Source: Welwitschia mirabilis (taxonomy: Eukaryota > Gnetophyta > Gnetopsida > Welwitschiales). From it: 63,945 nt of DNA. Made by a program: the position numbers and the translations under genes. Positions 1 through 10,899 of the stretch are shown in pieces. Position 1 is the first letter of the stretch; each line of letters opens with the position of its first letter. The stretch is taken from the NCBI GenBank assembly GCA_051453625.1, contig JBOZIK010000001.1, positions 275,154,826 to 275,218,770 of the forward strand, read 5' to 3'. The notes below the pieces were generated by a model. The model did no database searches, was not told the origin of the DNA, and worked only from the letters and a program-made list of their open reading frames with translations.

Positions 1-584
1 TATTATATATTCATTATAATTTCATTAATTTTTTTTGATAACATTAATATTTTATTTAGAAAATTTTTGAAATACAAATAAATTTCAGAATTGGATCAAA
101 AGAATTAGAAAGATTCTTAAAATCAAAAGATAGCATGAATATAGACATATCTACTATCAGAGATAGTTGTAAACATCAAGAATGACTAAAACAAAATAGG
201 AAAAAAACTGTCATTTGTGCTCTTTACAACTACAATGGCAAGTTCATGACAACATAATAGGAAGGCTGCAAGAGCTAATCAGTAAGGATGATAGTTAGTA
301 AAGTTCATTTGGCATGTAAAACAGTGGTATAAAGTCTTTAACTGGTAAAAATCTATCATGGAATAATCAGTAGCATTCATCTAAGATTAACAAAGAGACA
401 CCGATATGAACAATGTAAGTAAATGTCCTTCAAGATTCCCCAGACAAGAAGGTTGCATCTTGCTGGTCCATTTACAAAACCAAGAACAATAAATCAAGCT
501 CCTTGTTGATTGATCTGACATAACTCGTGTTAGAGTACCAAGGTCAACAAGAGCCATATATTCTTTTAAGCCTTGCTGTTAAAA
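1..584. other. Unassigned AT-rich sequence
   Basis: No coding similarity, RNA gene or element terminus was recognised. Sequence composition matches the surrounding repeat-derived DNA. Confidence 0.4.
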
Positions 585-975
585 CTAAGTTTGTGTTAGA
601 GCATTCTCTTGCCTGCTATAATAGCAAAGTTGCTTAATCTCAGTGAAACACAAATAACATAGAAGAGTAGGAGGCCCATATAAAATTTTAGTTGAAAGTG
701 TAAAGGTCTTGTGATTAGTTATTCATACAACATATTCATGATAGCACAGGAGCTAGTAAATGATCATGCAATTATCCACCAAAACAGGAGAGCTACAACA
801 ACTACTATTATATCTAAGTTTGTGTCAGAGCAATCTCTTGCCTACTAACTAGCAAAGTTGCGTAATCTCATAGAAACATAGATAGCATAGAAGAGTAGGA
901 AACCCATTTAAAAAATTAAACCTGAAAGTGTGAAGGTCATGTGGCTAGCTATTCATACAACATACTCCTCAGGAA
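585..975. repeat. Tandem duplication, two diverged copies, period about 229 bp
   Basis: Copy 1 (about 585-746) and copy 2 (about 814-975) both begin CTAAGTTTGTGT and both end near ATTCATACAACATA. They share a run of similar words (TCTCTTGCCT, AGCAAAGTTGC, AGAAGAGTAGGA) with substitutions and small indels, so the duplication is old. About 67 bp of non-matching spacer separates them. No coding potential is visible. Confidence 0.7.
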
Positions 976-1259
976 TATGATATTATTTAACCCATTCAAA
1001 ATGTGGTGTCTTTTCTAAGATGGAATGAAACTAGGTAAATGTGTAAGAGATATTTATGAGATTGCTCCATTTTCTATTTTGAGATGTGTTCTTAAGCCTC
1101 TTGATTAAGAAGACATGCATCTTGAGTTCAAATAAGAGGAGTTGAGTAGATTGTTGAATATTTGATTGGATTTGTTTGAATATGATATTGTTCCTAGAGT
1201 TTCAAATAGTGTAAATAGCAGAGATAAAGATGACCCTTGTTATAGCATCCTGTGAAGAA

Positions 1260-2700
1260 TTCCTATCATGGCCCTTTAATAACTAGTTGCATAAATCATT
1301 CCATTGAAAAGAGGGTGAACAGAGTTGTAACGATTCCGTGGCTTTGGTAAGGATCTGAATAGCAAATATGCATTTGAAAAAGAGGTGATCCTTGCTTTCC
1401 ACATAAATATTACAGAAGATACAATGTGAATCTACTTGAATCCCAAATTTAACCACTCTATCCCTAGTCAATAGTCTATTTTGGGCTGCTAGCCAGAAGA
1501 TAAAACTATGTTTTAGAATTGTAAATTTGCTCCAAGCTATAATAGTCCACTGTTGTTTAGGATAAGAAGAGCAAAGAGCTGTATATGTACTGATAGACGT
1601 AAACGGTTTAACTAAAGATTTTCAATCAAGAGGATTATGTGACATATTAACATAATTCAGGGCTATAGTCCTTTGTTTCAAGATTTTCTTTAATGGCCAT
1701 GAAGTGGTTTTTTGATTTAATAATTCCAGAGTGAAGATTTCTTGAAATAGAATTCATTGCACCATTTGATCCAGAGGTTGTCAGTCTTCAATGCAAGATC
1801 CCAAAGGAGTTTGAGGATGAGCGCTTGATTGACTAAGTCTATTATTCTAAGATGTAAACTTCTACTTTCTTGGAAGAACATAAAGAATCTAAGGCAACTA
1901 AAGCCTTCCTAGAAGGATTATCAGATCTAGTCCAAAGAAATGTTCGACACAGTCCATCTATATGCTTAATAACTTTCTTAGGAAGTACAAAAACTCTACT
2001 CCAAGAAGGGTAAATAAGTGAAGTACTGATTTAACTAGAATAGTTCTTCCTACATAGGAGAGAAGTTTATTGGTCCAAGATCTTATTCTGATGGTAACTT
2101 TGTCTATCAAGGGCAAGTAGTCAGTTATGGACAAGCTTCTGACATTAAGGGCAACCCCAAATATTTAATAGGTAAGTCCCTTCTACAAAATTCAACATAG
2201 AAATAATGTGGTATTTCAAAGATGTTGTAGTCTCACCAAAAAAGATGTGACTCTTGGAAGTGTTGGAGAATAAACCTGAAACACTAGAGAAATTATTTAA
2301 TGTGTTTCGAATCAATGTGATAGAGGGAGGATTAGACTTAGAGAAGATAAAAAGATCATCAACATAGCATAAATGGGTCAATCTTAGTTTCTTGCATTTG
2401 GGATGAAACTTAAAACTATGTTGCAATGTCAAACATCTCATACATCGAGAGAAGTATTCCATGATGAGGGCGAAAATATAGGGGAACATAGGATCTCCTT
2501 GTCTACAATTTCCTTAAGTTCATAGAGCTTGTTAATATGATTACCCTACATTATTAGAAAAAAGCATAGAAACTTCATTCTAAATGGAAACTTTAAAGCT
2601 ATTAATATACCTCATAGCCTTCACAATAACTTCTTTAAAGTAACTTATCTGGATGGTCAAGTTATGAAATTATTTATTATACTTCACTACTTAGTTATCT
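1260..2700 (-). mobile_element. LINE (L1-type) ORF2 remnant, RT and zf-RVT region
   Basis: This is a degenerate non-LTR retrotransposon read right to left. The reverse transcriptase part lies at about 2700-2145. It has the QGDPMFPYIFALIMEY block of plant LINE RTs, followed by the catalytic YVDD motif inside LCYVDDLFIFSK. At the downstream end (about 1540-1283) is the zinc-binding zf-RVT domain, with FWLAAQNRLLTRDR, then CIFC and HLFFKC, matching the Cys-Cys-His-Cys pattern of that domain. Stops and frameshifts separate the blocks, and no endonuclease domain is visible in this fragment. A left poly(A) tail was not identified. The copy is inactive. Confidence 0.85.
2145..2510 (-). pseudogene. 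LINE reverse transcriptase fragment (YVDD block)
   Basis: A 114-codon open stretch carries the palm subdomain of an L1-type RT. GDPMFPY-FALIMEYFSR corresponds to the conserved QGDPLSP-F-L-ME motif, and YVDD is the polymerase active site (plant LINEs usually have FADD or YADD). The frame is closed upstream by stops in the preceding RT blocks. It is part of the larger LINE remnant and cannot encode a working enzyme. Confidence 0.85.
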
Positions 2701-3316
2701 CCTTGATGGAGATTCTGCATCTTCACATGAACTTGTCCCCTTAGGAAGTTTGCATAAAATTCCAATTACTTAGATAATGTTCTTGGTTTTCGTTGTTTCT
2801 TTTCAAGTTTTTCCACCAATTAGCTACAAGGCTATGTAAGTGAGGATATGCTATTTGTGCCTTCCTCTCCTTAGCATTTTTTCTTTTTGTAAGTACTTAT
2901 CTGTTCCATGAATTTAATCTTCTAGCATTTTGATGCATGTTTCTTGATATAGTTTTACATCTAAAGTTTCCTTTTGTCTTATCTTATAATGGGCCTCAAG
3001 AAGAGTTCTTCCATATTATTAGAACTATTCCTAGAGGGATTACATTAGATGCCTATCACCTAAGGAGTGTTTCCTATAGTTCATCTTCTTATTCTAATGC
3101 CTCTTCCATAATTGATTCTTCATTTAAAATGTAATATACACTCATCCTCGGTATAAGAATTTGTAGCATGTATTCAGGCTCATTCATGGATTCCTCTTGT
3201 TTAACTAATGTCTTTTACAAATCAATGGTGGTAGGATTTTTTAAAACCATCATTCCTACAATTTCAACACCACAAACAAAGCTAAAACAATGTTATTGTA
3301 ATAGCTCTAATACCAA
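2700..3316 (-). mobile_element. LTR-retrotransposon 5' remnant: primer-binding site and gag-like fragment
   Basis: On the minus strand, TGGTATTAGAGC at 3315-3304 differs at one position from the common tRNA-iMet primer-binding site TGGTATCAGAGC. An LTR would lie to its right, starting about 3319. Downstream (3300 to 2700) broken frames contain NWWKNLKRNNENQEHYLSNW, resembling the Trp-rich core of Gypsy-type gag. The gag call is weak. The element is cut off on its left by the LINE remnant, and the outer LTR boundary was not found. Confidence 0.4.
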
Positions 3317-3318
3317 AA

Positions 3319-3916
3319 TGATGTAGAGTCACAGAACAATATATACCTTAGGGAATGTGAAACTAGAAATATAGTAATACTATTGGATGCAACCAATGAA
3401 CGAAATTTCTATTCACAAGATACAAGCTTACAATATTTACTCAAGCATGAGCTTCTTGGGAACATGTTCCCTTATATGCTTTCCACTCTAATTGGAAATT
3501 TCTATGAGCATGGGACACAAGTGTGTCCTACTCCCTCTAATTTATAAACCATGGAGGACTCTATTACAAATTTAGAAAATCTAATGTAGGCCTTTTATGA
3601 TATTTTAACTTAAATATATCATAATTATAAGATTTTATTCCTAAAAGTTACATAAAAAGATGACTTTACTAATTTCGATATAACATCATCATTTCTTTAA
3701 AAAATTTAATAAGTGACCTATCATTTTGAATCTAAAAAAGAGTCTAACATGTTCTAATGAGTTACAACATGAAATTCCATCACCTAGCCCATAAAATGGG
3801 TCTCACATACCTTTCCTAAACTCTATGCTATTACTTATTTGGATGAAAACTATTAAATTTATTAGAGATAGAATATTTTATAATCACCTCCTTTACTTGC
3901 ACGCTTTTATATTACC
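3319..3916. other. Unassigned, possible LTR right of the minus-strand primer site
   Basis: The position next to the reverse-oriented primer-binding site suggests LTR sequence starting TGATGTAGAG, but no second copy exists in the window to confirm it. No coding similarity was seen. Confidence 0.25.
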
Positions 3917-4167
3917 TGTGGAGAGGATATTTATTTTTTCTATTTTGTAAAGAGCCATTTTATCTCTCCACCTATTTTTGACTAGACTAACCACCCTTCC
4001 TAAACAAGCCCCTCCTATTCTCTTGTCTCCCTCTCACTATCCCATGAATTTCCTTCTCTCCCTCAAGTTTTCCTAAAATATTTCATGAAATAACTTAACC
4101 TATGTGTATAAAAAAGCCTATTGTATAGGGCATTGTATCAAAGGTAGGTTAAGGAACAAAGGTCTTC
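3917..4167 (+). repeat. LTR-like direct repeat, left copy (flanks NPC pseudogene)
   Basis: This copy begins TGTGGAGAGGATATTTATTT and shares most of its length with 5659-5927, including AAGAGCCATT, ACCACCCTTC, CCCATGAATTTCCTTCT, TCAAGTTTTCCTAAAATA and AAGCCTATTGTATAG. It ends in the shared word AAAGGTCTTCA. TG...CA ends and the pairing with a polypurine tract before the other copy suggest an LTR. No clear primer site follows it. A primer-like word, TTGTATCAAAGG, lies inside both copies near their ends, which complicates the boundary. Confidence 0.65.
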
Positions 4168-4205
4168 ATCCATAGTTGTGCTAGAAGGCGGGCAAACCCT
4201 GTGGA

Positions 4206-4247
4206 AGAAGATGGAGCATGCAAGAAAGAAGATGGAGCATGCAAGGA
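4206..4247 (+). repeat. 21-bp tandem duplication
   Basis: GAAGATGGAGCATGCAAG occurs twice, 21 bases apart, at the start of a 60-codon open frame that matches no family I recognise. It lies between the left direct repeat and the NPC pseudogene. Confidence 0.7.
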
Positions 4248-4460
4248 TGCTTTATGTGATCTTTCTTACTCTCTTTTCCATTCACAAAGCCCGTTCGTAG
4301 GTTTCAGCGCCATTTCCATCCCTAAGAAGAACACTGGAAGTTCCTCCACACATATGAATGGCTTTACAGCCTCTATTCGTTAAAGTTACCAGACATTCAG
4401 AAGCTCACAACATTACCCCAAAGTACTCTAATAATTAAAGAGAGGGTAACAACAGAGGAG

Positions 4461-5233
4461 ATGGGGAGGCGAATCAAAACACTGGTGGTGCTGATGCTCG
4501 AGAACAGATCCTTTAATCACATGTTGGGATGGATGAAGCGCATTCATCCATCCGGAGATCGACGGAGTGACAGGCGGCTAATGCAACACAATCTCCAAAG
4601 AAAACCCCCATTAGTTTTGAAAGATCTTCTTCAAAGACACTGCTGAGTATGTCGATCCTGGTCCTGGACGCTCATCGGACGCCGTTACACACTAGGTCTT
4701 CGGATCAAAGCGCCACTCCTCCTAAGAATCTGGGTCTGAATTCCTTCAGCAAAATCATCATTCTCCGATGGATGGATTTGCAGAGTAGGCAGAGAGCGTC
4801 CAGCCGGGAATGTTAGAGATCGTCATGGACAGCTTTAGTCCGGAGGCCATTCCCGTCTTCAAAGCCCTCGTCTAAGCATTCGCAGTCTTTGATCGCTAGT
4901 TTTCATCCCTCTTGACTCTCACATAGCCCAACCGACTGCTCTTCATCCGCTTTGCAAGGTCCAATGTCAAGGTAATCAATGATACGTTGAATCTGGTGGA
5001 GTGGAATGAAATCGTGTTGGTGATAACATACGATGAGCACGGTGGGTTCTTCGATCACGTTCCCATGCCCACGCGCGACACCCCAATCCTGACGGACTGG
5101 TTATTGCCACCCTGCATTTCTTCACGTTTAATCGCCTAAGCGTTCGTGTGCCGAGGCTTAGAAACAGCACAGCCAAGGAGGAGGCACCGCTGAGAGAATT
5201 CCAGAGAGAGATGATGGAGCTTGCTGCGCATCT
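4461..5233 (+). pseudogene. Non-specific phospholipase C (NPC) pseudogene
   Basis: Plant NPCs (phosphoesterase family) cleave membrane glycerophospholipids to diacylglycerol. The copy starts at the ATG at 4461 with IKTLVVLMLENRSFNHMLGW, the N-terminal catalytic block; the usual ENRSFDHML has Asp changed to Asn. Further recognisable blocks in shifting frames are AEYVDPGPGRS (about 4645), MDGFA (about 4765), PEAIPVFKALV and AFAVFDR (about 4840-4895), PNRL (about 4928), VITYDEHGGFFDHVPMPT (about 5019-5072, intact metal/active-site block), FTFNRLSVRVP (about 5123) and the C-terminal AKEEAPLREFQREMMELAA (5174-5229). About 100 residues are missing between PNRL and the TYDEHGG block and about 90 between FNRLSVRV and the C-terminal block. 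Frameshifts and stops rule out function. It sits between direct repeats that look like LTRs. Confidence 0.9.
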
Positions 5234-5641
5234 CTGTATAAAATTTTTCCACAAGAGAAACAGAGGATTTGACAATAATAACAACGAAAGAAGACAGAGA
5301 AGAAAAAGAGAACACGTAGACCATGGCGAGGGAGCACAAGAAAAACAAAGAACACATAAGACTAAAGGAGAACTTTATCAATTTTCTCAATTACTACTTT
5401 TGAGCTTGATCAACTTAATCATTTTGTTAATTTATTAGAATTTCTTGCTGGGAAAATACCCAGCTAGGNNNNNNNNNNNNNNAATATCCTAAATAATGCC
5501 TTGGAAAAGTCCAGTCATGCTCATAGTAATAGAGCTAGGGAAAGGCCAGCTCTGTTTTGATCAAACCTTATATCAATTTATAATTCGTCATGTTCTATTG
5601 GTCCATCAATTTTTTGATAAAAAATGTCCTCATTTTATATC
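5234..5641. other. Non-coding stretch between NPC pseudogene and right repeat, with 14-base gap
   Basis: A purine-rich open frame runs on from the NPC C-terminus to 5438 but shows no family similarity. The gap is at 5469-5482. Sequence then leads into a polypurine tract; the part from 5483 onward resembles the 3' untranslated region of an LTR element. Confidence 0.4.
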
Positions 5642-5658
5642 AAAAATTGGGGGGCAAC
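5642..5658 (+). other. Candidate polypurine tract
   Basis: AAAAATTGGGGGGCAAC lies immediately before the right direct repeat, where plus-strand priming would occur in an LTR retrotransposon. It is the main support for reading the two repeats as LTRs of one plus-strand element. Confidence 0.55.
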
Positions 5659-5927
5659 TATGGAGAAGATATTTATTTCTTCTACTTTGTAAAGAGCCAT
5701 TCTATTCCTCCACCTTTTTTTGAGTAGATTAACCACCCTTCTTAAACAAACCCCTCCTATTCTCTTGTCTCTCTTTTACTATCCCATGAATTTCCTTCTT
5801 TCCCTCAAGTTTTCCTAAAATAACTCAACCTATGTGTAAGAAAAAGCCTATTGTATAGCTATGGAGAGGATGGAAGAAAAAGAGAGGGCATTGTATCAAA
5901 GGTGGGTTAAGGAAAAAAGGTCTTCAC
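5659..5927 (+). repeat. LTR-like direct repeat, right copy
   Basis: Second copy of 3917-4167, starting TATGGAGAAGATATTTATTT (TG end mutated to TA). Relative to the left copy it has an extra stretch, roughly 5860-5886, that repeats its own first bases (CTATGGAGAGGATGG), and it lacks the left copy's TTTCATGAAA. The divergence is considerable, so any insertion is old. Confidence 0.65.
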
Positions 5928-6479
5928 CCGTCCTTGGCCTCCATGCTTAGGGCACATTACATTTCAATGAAAAGAAACATTTGTGTTGCAAAAATTGGCA
6001 ACAACATTATCTAGTCAAAATAAATTATGAAAGTATAGGTATGAGAGAATTTGATATATGGCAAAATATTTTATTTTAAAGCATTTAAATTTGACTTTTG
6101 AAAACATCAAATCTAAAATGTTTTATTTTGTTACTTTTGTTTAAATTTGGATACTAACAGAGTTAGTAGTTTTAATTATTAGTTAATCGCCTATTAATTT
6201 ATTAGTAAAATCTATTTTCTTTGTATGGAAATGTTATTTAAAATAGCTCTATAACTAAGAGAAACTATTATTTTTGAATTAAATAAGCCTTGAGCTAAAT
6301 GTCTCTCTCTTTTTTTCCCTTAAAAGAAGAATTAAAAAATATGTTATGAAACACTAAAATGTCATTCGTGTATAAAGCATTGATGAACATGTCTATAAGA
6401 TACATACTACGTAATGTATTTTAGTAATATACAATGAAGGTGATAAGAGCTAAATGGGTAAACTAGTTAAACATGTTAA
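5928..6479. other. Unassigned AT-rich sequence
   Basis: No coding similarity, terminal repeats or RNA gene recognised. Confidence 0.4.
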
Positions 6480-6675
6480 CTAGTAATCATTCATTTGGTA
6501 TGACAACCATTCTCCATTTAGCAGGTTGTCTGTTTAAACCTTTAAGTGTCCTTTTTGATACACTATAAGGCCCTGGGCATAATTAAAATCATTCATTTGG
6601 ATGATCATAGTAGTTGTACTTCTAAAGAAAGGTATGATCACTAAAGTTTCAAGTTTCATAACCATTCATCCTAAA
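6480..6675 (+). mobile_element. tRNA-derived SINE, copy 1 (degenerate)
   Basis: Shares an ordered series of words with 31610-31805 and 32175-32365: a CATTTAG-AGGTTGT head, B-box-like TGTTTAAACC at 6531-6540, then CACTATAAGGCCCTGGGCAT, AATTAAAATCATTCATTTGG, ATGATCATAGTAGTTGTACT and a CACTAAAGTTTCAAGTT tail. The A box is poorly preserved. The three copies together define the family. Confidence 0.7.
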
Positions 6676-7634
6676 TTTTAGTTGGCATATTTTAATGTTG
6701 ACCGACATTCTATTGAAAAGATCTCAAATAGCTTGAACTACCTCATTAAGAAATGTGATTCATCACTTAAGAATCTTATTAACTTGATCTAGTTTATCTA
6801 TTGGAGTCTTGGTTGATCCATCACTATGAAAATTTGCATTATTGGCATCATGCTTTCTATTTCAATTTACAGGTTGGAAAGACTTGTTCCTCTAGTTGTT
6901 TATTTTATTCATCATCAAATTATATTAATCTAAACATGTGCAACATGTCTTAGAAGCATTAAGAAGCCTGAAATTTATTACATCCTAAATTTGTGAAGAA
7001 GAAAGACAATGAATCTTAATTTTGTTGTAAAACTTAAAAGTTTATTAAAAAAGGAAGTAAATAATTACAAAACTTTTTGTGTTTTGATTACTACAACAAA
7101 TAAATTTAACATTGAAGATTTTAAAGATTTGGATCTAGAAAATTACAGGAATGTATAGAGCTTCACAACATGTCTCATTAAGTGTACTTAAGATTTCATA
7201 GAAATTAAATGATATACTAAAAAGATATTTTATGTTTAAAATGCTTTTATTGGTTACTTAAAGTTTCCTCAAACATTTAGATCTATTCAAAAATTTACTG
7301 GAGTATCTATTGTAGTTCAATGGATCCCACTAACCATAGGTCAATTTTGAAGTATGATTTTCAATTAAGCTCACTCAGTTTTATTACTAACGAGAGGTTT
7401 AAATACCCTCATAGTACAACAAAAAATGGACATGATGGATAGCAAGAGAGTGAATCTAGGACATGGTTTTAACCACTATTTAAAAAGGAATATAAGAGTT
7501 GACTACTCAAATAAAAATCCAACAAACCCCCTTAATAGTTGATCTAAGAATTAGATTTTTATCATAATTATAGTGATAAAACATACCTCTAGCATAGCAT
7601 TCCATATAGAATTGATGACATCAAGTATGGACAA
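6676..7634. other. Unassigned AT-rich sequence
   Basis: No convincing similarity. By position the right-hand part may be the eroded continuation of the minus-strand Copia remnant at 7790-8516. Confidence 0.35.
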
Positions 7635-7768
7635 TGTGGACTAACGATAGCAACATGGACTAACTATAAGAATGTGGACTAACCACAACAAACTGGACTA
7701 ACTAGGACAATGTGGATTAACCACAGCAATGTGAACTAACCATGAAAATATGGACTAACCAGTGCAAG
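7635..7768. repeat. Tandem array of about seven 19-bp units
   Basis: Seven imperfect units of the form TGTGGACTAACCACAGCAA follow one another, with the core GGACTAAC or a one-base variant in every unit and 18-20 bp spacing. It lies just downstream (minus sense) of a Copia zinc knuckle, within what should be gag/pol. Confidence 0.85.
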
Positions 7769-7789
7769 GGACAAACCTAACATTCAAAA

Positions 7790-8516
7790 GTTTGGAGCAA
7801 TATTTCTACAATTTTCTTGTTCTTTACTTACTTCTACTACCATGCTTAAAGTCTTCAATTTTTCATCAAGTAGATACTTTGCTCGTTGAAAGCAGTTTAT
7901 TACTACATAACCTTGCTTATTATAGTAATAGCATTTTGTCCTTTCTTTATCATTTCTTATGTCCCTTTTCTGAAAATTCTACCTTCAAGCAATTATAGCA
8001 CCTTCCTTGAGTTCATGTTGATACATCTTTTATGTTCTTCAATGAGTGTGGAGATGGTACTTTCTAATGTGCAAGAAGGCTTCCTTAAAGTGAAGATGAT
8101 GTAATCATATTAAGGAGGAAGACTGCTTAGTAAAATGACTTTGGCATCTTTATCATCAACTTTTGAATTCACTGTTGCAAGTCGTAGAAAAAGTGATCTA
8201 AATTAATTTATGTATTTATTAATGTCTCCTAAATCCTTCATTTTCAAACTATATAATTGATGTTTTAGTTCTTATTTTGGTTCATTTCCACTTGTACTAA
8301 ATAATTTGCATCATTCCAAACTTCTTTTGAGCTTTTACTTAAGTCAATATGATGAAGATAGTCATCCTGAAAATCAATTCGAATGATAGTAAGGGCTTCT
8401 TGATCATCACCTTCATAAACATAAATTTTTCTAGATCTTTTAGCTTTGGCACCTTACCACTTGTCACTTTTAACATACCTTTATTAATTAGCAAAAGTTA
8501 CATTTTCACTTGCCAT
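7790..8516 (-). pseudogene. Copia gag remnant (UBN2-like)
   Basis: Minus-strand frames begin MASENVTFAN at the ATG 8516-8514 and continue through KIYVYEGDDQEALTIIRIDF and DYLHHIDLSKSSKEVW, the helical capsid region of Copia gag. At about 7925-7880 a zinc knuckle remains as CYYYNKQGYVVINC: the CX2CX4HX4C pattern with the second Cys and the His both changed to Tyr. Several stops interrupt it. No primer site or LTR was located nearby, so its boundaries are open. Confidence 0.75.
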
Positions 8517-10342
8517 GTGTGAAAATTGTTTCCATTAAAATTTTCAATGTTTTTACTAATGATTTTGTTTTTATCTTATCGAGACAAGTGACGTGGAAGC
8601 TAGTAATTTTACCCTTATTAACTCAACAACATGTTAATCAAGCCCTTTAAAGAATTAAATACCTTCTAGCCTCTTAGCCTCCCCCTCAACAAAATCCTTT
8701 TATTAAAAATAGTATAAAAGGCTAAGTGTTATACTCGTTAGAACTAAAGTTTAGCCTTCTTTCAACAACTTCTCCCCTCACCACACTCCAATAAAGCAAA
8801 CTTTATTATTTTAGATGTTGTCCACAACTAAAAATCAAGATAATAGGATGCCCTATAAAGTACAATAAGGATTGTTAAAAAATAATAAAAGGCAGGGTTA
8901 AAAACTATCTTACATTCATGTGTAACCCTTAAAATTCAAGCTAGAAACAAAACAAGATACACAACTTCCAAAATCAGCTTCTACAACAATATCAAAACTA
9001 CAAATAACAATAGAAAGTTTTGTACAAATCGCCAAGTCTATCTAGCAAACAGATGATGCTAGAGCATTACAAGTCTAACACAAACTGAAACACACTTTGC
9101 AATAGTAACAACACCTTTGATCTTGGTTCCTAAAGTTTCCTCGACGATCCATTTGATTCGAACCCTTATCGCTTCTTGTAGATAAAGAGGTGTTAAATTA
9201 TATCATAGATATAATGGAAATTAATGTGAGTTCTTCTGAAAATTCGAGAAAATGAAAGAACTAATAAAAAACAACAATTGAAGGCAAATAACAAGCTCAA
9301 ATCTCTCATGATTTCGAGGCATGATTGTTCAATGAATCTAAATCATGCTTGGAGATGCTATGTACCTTCATTATGTCTACTTTAATGAGATAGCACGAAT
9401 ATAAAGACTTAAATTTTCATTTATCTTAACCTTAAAGGACAATTTGGATATAATTATTAAATCTAAATCTAGCACATTTAAAACTATATCTCAAACATTT
9501 TCTCCATTTGATTGTTTTTCATGAATAGATTAGAGTTATTTTTTTGGCTAGTTCCTATTTAAGTTATTGAGTTTAACAAATAGAGGATTTGTTTTTTCCC
9601 CCTTTAAAGATGTTCTTATTAAATTTTTTTCAATAGATGTTTGAAACATTCTTTGTTATTTTTAGTGAAACATTCATTCATGTCATTAATGTAAAAAAAT
9701 CCATCATGCACACCATCGAAACATTCATATGTTTATTTTAAGAAGAAAATCTATTCTAGAAAAGAAATGAATACTAAAAGAAAAGAGCTTAGACAAAGAT
9801 TGTCCTCATAATATATTGAAAAGCAAGGTAGTTATAAATATAAGAGATGAAGATATTTCTTTTACACAAACAATGGGATTTAATTCAAATGTCATAACAA
9901 GAAATCAAGCTCTATTTCTTCTTTGAAAAAATTAGAGGCATGTCAACAATGTCTAGGTCCAAACATGGAGTCCAAATTTAGTTTTAAATTGATAGTAGGT
10001 ACTAAAGGGAAAGGCAAATAAATGAAGTAACCCACAAGAGAAATATTCTTATAGAGAATTCATGAACAAAAAGTCTACAAGTCTCACAATAGAAGTAATT
10101 TTGAATCTTTATTAGTTGTTTTATTTAAAAAAAAAGTTTACTTCTTGAAAAGATTAAACCATTTGGATAAATATTTTCAAGAAAAAAATAAGGACAAATT
10201 ATTTATTAAAGATAATAAACAATCAATATTCCTAGATCTTTGAATAGAATAAACTACTAGAGATATTTTCAAATAAATTGTAGATGCAAAATAAAAGATA
10301 AAGTAGAAGATAAGATTCTCCTATTGTTTTATCCTTCTTTTA
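8517..10342. other. Unassigned AT-rich sequence
   Basis: Probably untranslated or LTR sequence of the adjacent Copia remnant near 8.5-9.2 kb, but no repeat partner confirms this. The rest up to the gap at 10343 shows nothing recognisable. Confidence 0.35.
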
Positions 10343-10899
10343 NNNNNNNNNNNNNNNNNNNNNNNNNNNNNNNNNNNNNNNNNNNNNNNNNNNNNNNNNN
10401 NNNNNNNNNNNNNNNNNNNNNNNNNNNNNNNNNNNNNNNNNNNNNNNNNNNNNNNNNNNNNNNNNNNNNNNNNNNNNNNNNNNNNNNNNNNNNNNNNNNN
10501 NNNNNNNNNNNNNNNNNNNNNNNNNNNNTCTAATAATGAAAATATTTAGCTAGAACTTAATAGTTGAAATAACCCCCTAAGAATTGACACTTGTAAAATG
10601 TGTTATCAAAAAGAAAACCCTAATTTTGTTTTCATTCATAAAATTAGTTGCTTAGTTTCAACCAATGATAGAATTCTACTCAATATGTTTTCTCAATATG
10701 ATTTTCATTTCTAATAATCAATTGAAAAATCCAATGGTATTTGCTTAAAATAGCTGTCTTTTTCAAATTTGACAAAGTTTTAAAATAATTAGGTTAGTAT
10801 TGGTTATAAATTTTATATGATAACTGTCCTATAAATTTTCCTTAAGTGTCTATTGTTCATCATTAGAGAAAATGAAAAATTAGAAATTGATTATATGAA

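Noticed and set aside
4461-4646. Short NPC reading frame as a functional gene
   Set aside because: Only the first catalytic block is in this frame; the rest of the family continues in other frames with stops, and large parts are missing.
7886-8104. Plus-strand hydrophobic frames at 7762-8104 as membrane proteins
   Set aside because: They are antisense shadows of the Copia gag and zinc-knuckle frames.
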